In this document: positions 62,544 through 64,000 of the stretch, piece after piece | How the letters are laid out: each line of letters starts with the position of its first letter | Position numbering within the stretch: position 1 is the first letter of the stretch | DNA from: Caballeronia sp. NK8 | GTDB lineage: Bacteria > Pseudomonadota > Gammaproteobacteria > Burkholderiales > Burkholderiaceae | NCBI RefSeq assembly: GCF_018408855.1 | Contig: NZ_AP024326.1 | Location: forward strand, 806,001 to 870,000 | Direction: 5' to 3' | DNA length: 64,000 bases | The notes under the pieces: generated by a model | Told to the model about the DNA's origin: nothing | Database searches by the model: none | Seen by the model: only the letters and a program-made list of their open reading frames with translations | Translations under genes and position numbers: made by a program

Positions 62544-63713
62544 ATGCTGGAGGTTGCGGACATCTTCCGCAGCCACGGGCCAGCGTGGCGAGCCACGACA
62601 CACTTGAGCCTGGGGCAGCTGAAGGTCATGTCGGCCATCGAACGGTGCCGCACGGCGGCACTGGGCGGACATGTGCTGCGCTGTTCAGGCTGCACAAGGA
62701 CCGAGGTGTCCTTCAACTCGTGCCGAGACCGGCATTGCCCGAAGTGCCAGGCCAGCGCCGCACACCGCTGGCTAGAGGCGCGTCAGGCCGATCTGCTACC
62801 CGTCGAGTACTTCCACGTCGTCTTCACGCTGCCCGCGCAAATCAGCGCGATCGCCTGGTACAACAAGCGGGTCATCTACGGGCTGCTGTTCGACATCGCC
62901 GCCGACACGCTGCGCACGATCGCCGAGGATCCCAGGCATCTCGGCGCCCAGATCGGCGCCACGCTCGTACTGCACACTTGGGGATCGGCGCTCACGCATC
63001 ACCCGCATGTGCACGGCATCGTCCCCCGTGGCGGGCTGTCGCCTGACGGTGAACGCTGGATCGCCTGCCGGCCCGGCTACTTCCTGCCCGTGCGCGTCCT
63101 CTCACGCCTGTTCCGACGCCGCTTCCTCGAGGCACTCCAGTCGGTTCACCACCGTGGCGACCTGCAGTTCTTCGGCGAGTACACCGGGCTCGCCGACCCC
63201 GCCACCTTTGCCCGATGGCTTGCGCCCCTACGTACTTGCGAATGGGTGGTCTACGCCAAGCGCCCGTTCGCCGGACCGAAGGCGGTGCTCGAGTACCTCT
63301 CACGCTACACGCACCGCGTCGCCATCTCCAACCAGCGCCTGGTCGCCGTCGATGAGCGTGGCGTGACGTTCCGCTGGAAGGACTACCGTGCGAAGGGACG
63401 CACCCGCTACAAGACCATGACCCTCGAAACCGGCGAATTCATGCGCCGCTTCCTGCTCCATGTGCTGCCCGGTGGTTTCCATCGGATCCGCCACTTCGGG
63501 CTGCTCGCCAACCCGGTGCGCCGCGCCAATCTCGCAAAGGTGCGCGAACTGCTGCACGTCGAACCCGAGATCAGCCCGTCGCCGGACGACGCCATCATCG
63601 AAACCCGCCCCGTCTTCATCTGTCGGCACTGCGGCGCACCGATGGTCGTCATCGAAATCCTCGCGCGCAGCGCCCCGATCCGCGCACCGCCAATGCGCCG
63701 GGATCCGACATGA
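62544..63713 (+). CDS. IS91-family HUH transposase
   Basis: 389 residues. The zinc-binding N-terminus has Cys47-x-x-Cys50 and Cys60, Cys65, Cys68 (CRDRHCPKC). The HUH metal motif is His155-Val-His157 in THHPHVHGIV. The nucleophile pair is Tyr251 and Tyr255 in EYLSRYTHRVA, the two-tyrosine form of the family. It nicks one DNA strand and drives rolling-circle transposition. Starts 21 bases after the recombinase stop; length and motifs are full, so it is probably functional. Confidence 0.92.
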   Translation: MLEVADIFRSHGPAWRATTHLSLGQLKVMSAIERCRTAALGGHVLRCSGCTRTEVSFNSCRDRHCPKCQASAAHRWLEARQADLLPVEYFHVVFTLPAQISAIAWYNKRVIYGLLFDIAADTLRTIAEDPRHLGAQIGATLVLHTWGSALTHHPHVHGIVPRGGLSPDGERWIACRPGYFLPVRVLSRLFRRRFLEALQSVHHRGDLQFFGEYTGLADPATFARWLAPLRTCEWVVYAKRPFAGPKAVLEYLSRYTHRVAISNQRLVAVDERGVTFRWKDYRAKGRTRYKTMTLETGEFMRRFLLHVLPGGFHRIRHFGLLANPVRRANLAKVRELLHVEPEISPSPDDAIIETRPVFICRHCGAPMVVIEILARSAPIRAPPMRRDPT

Positions 63714-63950
63714 ACCCCACGGTTCCTCGACCTGCCTGTCGAACGTTGGCTCCGCGGCAACGCGGCCCAAGGATGGAAGCCTGCGCGTGTCGCTACGCGA
63801 AGCGCTTTGCCCGGCCGCCTCATCATCGCGAATGCACGACTAAACCACTTCGCTACGGCGTCAGCGTCCCTCCGGCACCCCGCCTGAGCGTGCCGCATCC
63901 GGCACCACTGACCATTCCGGTCTATCAATCGCCATAGCCGCGAACCCTCC

Positions 63951-63975
63951 AACCGCAGTGGGGCACTCCGCGGTT
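63951..63975. repeat. Imperfect hairpin near the end of the IS91 element
   Basis: AACCGC and GCGGTT form an outer stem; AGTG and CACT an inner stem around GGG, with a two-base CC bulge. About 240 bases past the transposase stop. IS91-type origin ends carry such structures, so this may be the element's terminus. Confidence 0.4.
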
Positions 63976-64000
63976 TCCTCCATCGGGCTTATTCGACGCC

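Larger units (their letters stand above)
61608..64000 (+). mobile_element. IS91-family element with accessory tyrosine recombinase
   Basis: Two plus-strand genes, 21 bases apart: a tyrosine recombinase and an HUH transposase. This pairing is known from a subgroup of IS91-like rolling-circle elements. Boundaries are approximate; a hairpin at 63951-63975 may belong to the replication-origin end. Such elements move by one-ended or rolling-circle transposition and can carry adjacent genes along. Confidence 0.7.

Overview
The window looks like accessory catabolic DNA from a betaproteobacterium of the Burkholderiaceae (Paraburkholderia/Caballeronia type). The basis is strongly GC-rich codon use, a Burkholderia-type trimeric porin, a fused indolepyruvate ferredoxin oxidoreductase, and many LysR, TetR and IclR regulators each sitting beside a small catabolic unit. 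I see no rRNA, tRNA, ribosomal-protein or replication gene and no CRISPR array. A secondary chromosome or megaplasmid is plausible, but that is inference.

Layout. 0-12.3 kb holds a partial LysR gene; a TetR-controlled unit (EthD remnant, alpha/beta hydrolase, NAD dehydrogenase); an amidase facing a second TetR; a lipoprotein paralog of the hydrolase; an MFS transporter; and a LysR facing an overlapping dioxygenase/lyase pair. 12.3-24 kb is a scarred region: decayed Old Yellow Enzyme, F420-type reductase and crotonase genes fused by deletions, then a fused indolepyruvate oxidoreductase, an IS3-family remnant, and a compact set of MFS, LysR, thioredoxin reductase and a glutaredoxin-DinB fusion protein. 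24-31 kb is a LysR-flanked cluster of HMG-CoA-lyase-type lyase, CaiB-type CoA transferase, MFS carrier and a swivel-domain-first aconitase-family hydratase, which fits breakdown of a branched C5/C6 di- or tricarboxylate.

31.4-42.5 kb is the most striking part. Ten tightly packed genes on the minus strand form one apparent operon: RraA-like aldolase, D-2-hydroxyacid dehydrogenase, SMP-30 lactonase, MFS, porin, TIM-barrel hydrolase, three more MFS carriers and a Tat-exported LigI-like hydrolase. An IclR gene diverges from it, and two GTTGTAC palindromes lie between. A second, paralogous IclR gene is convergent with the first. The set resembles uptake, lactone opening and retro-aldol cleavage of a hydroxylated polycarboxylic acid.

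44.7-61.2 kb is a series of small redox units: short-chain dehydrogenases, a luciferase-like monooxygenase, an NmrA-like protein, a zinc-independent medium-chain reductase and a YciI protein, each with a LysR or HxlR regulator. Broken genes lie among them: a GLUG-repeat adhesin tail and two decayed dehydrogenases. 61.6-64 kb is an IS91-family element with its own tyrosine recombinase and an HUH transposase; it probably ends at or just past the window edge.
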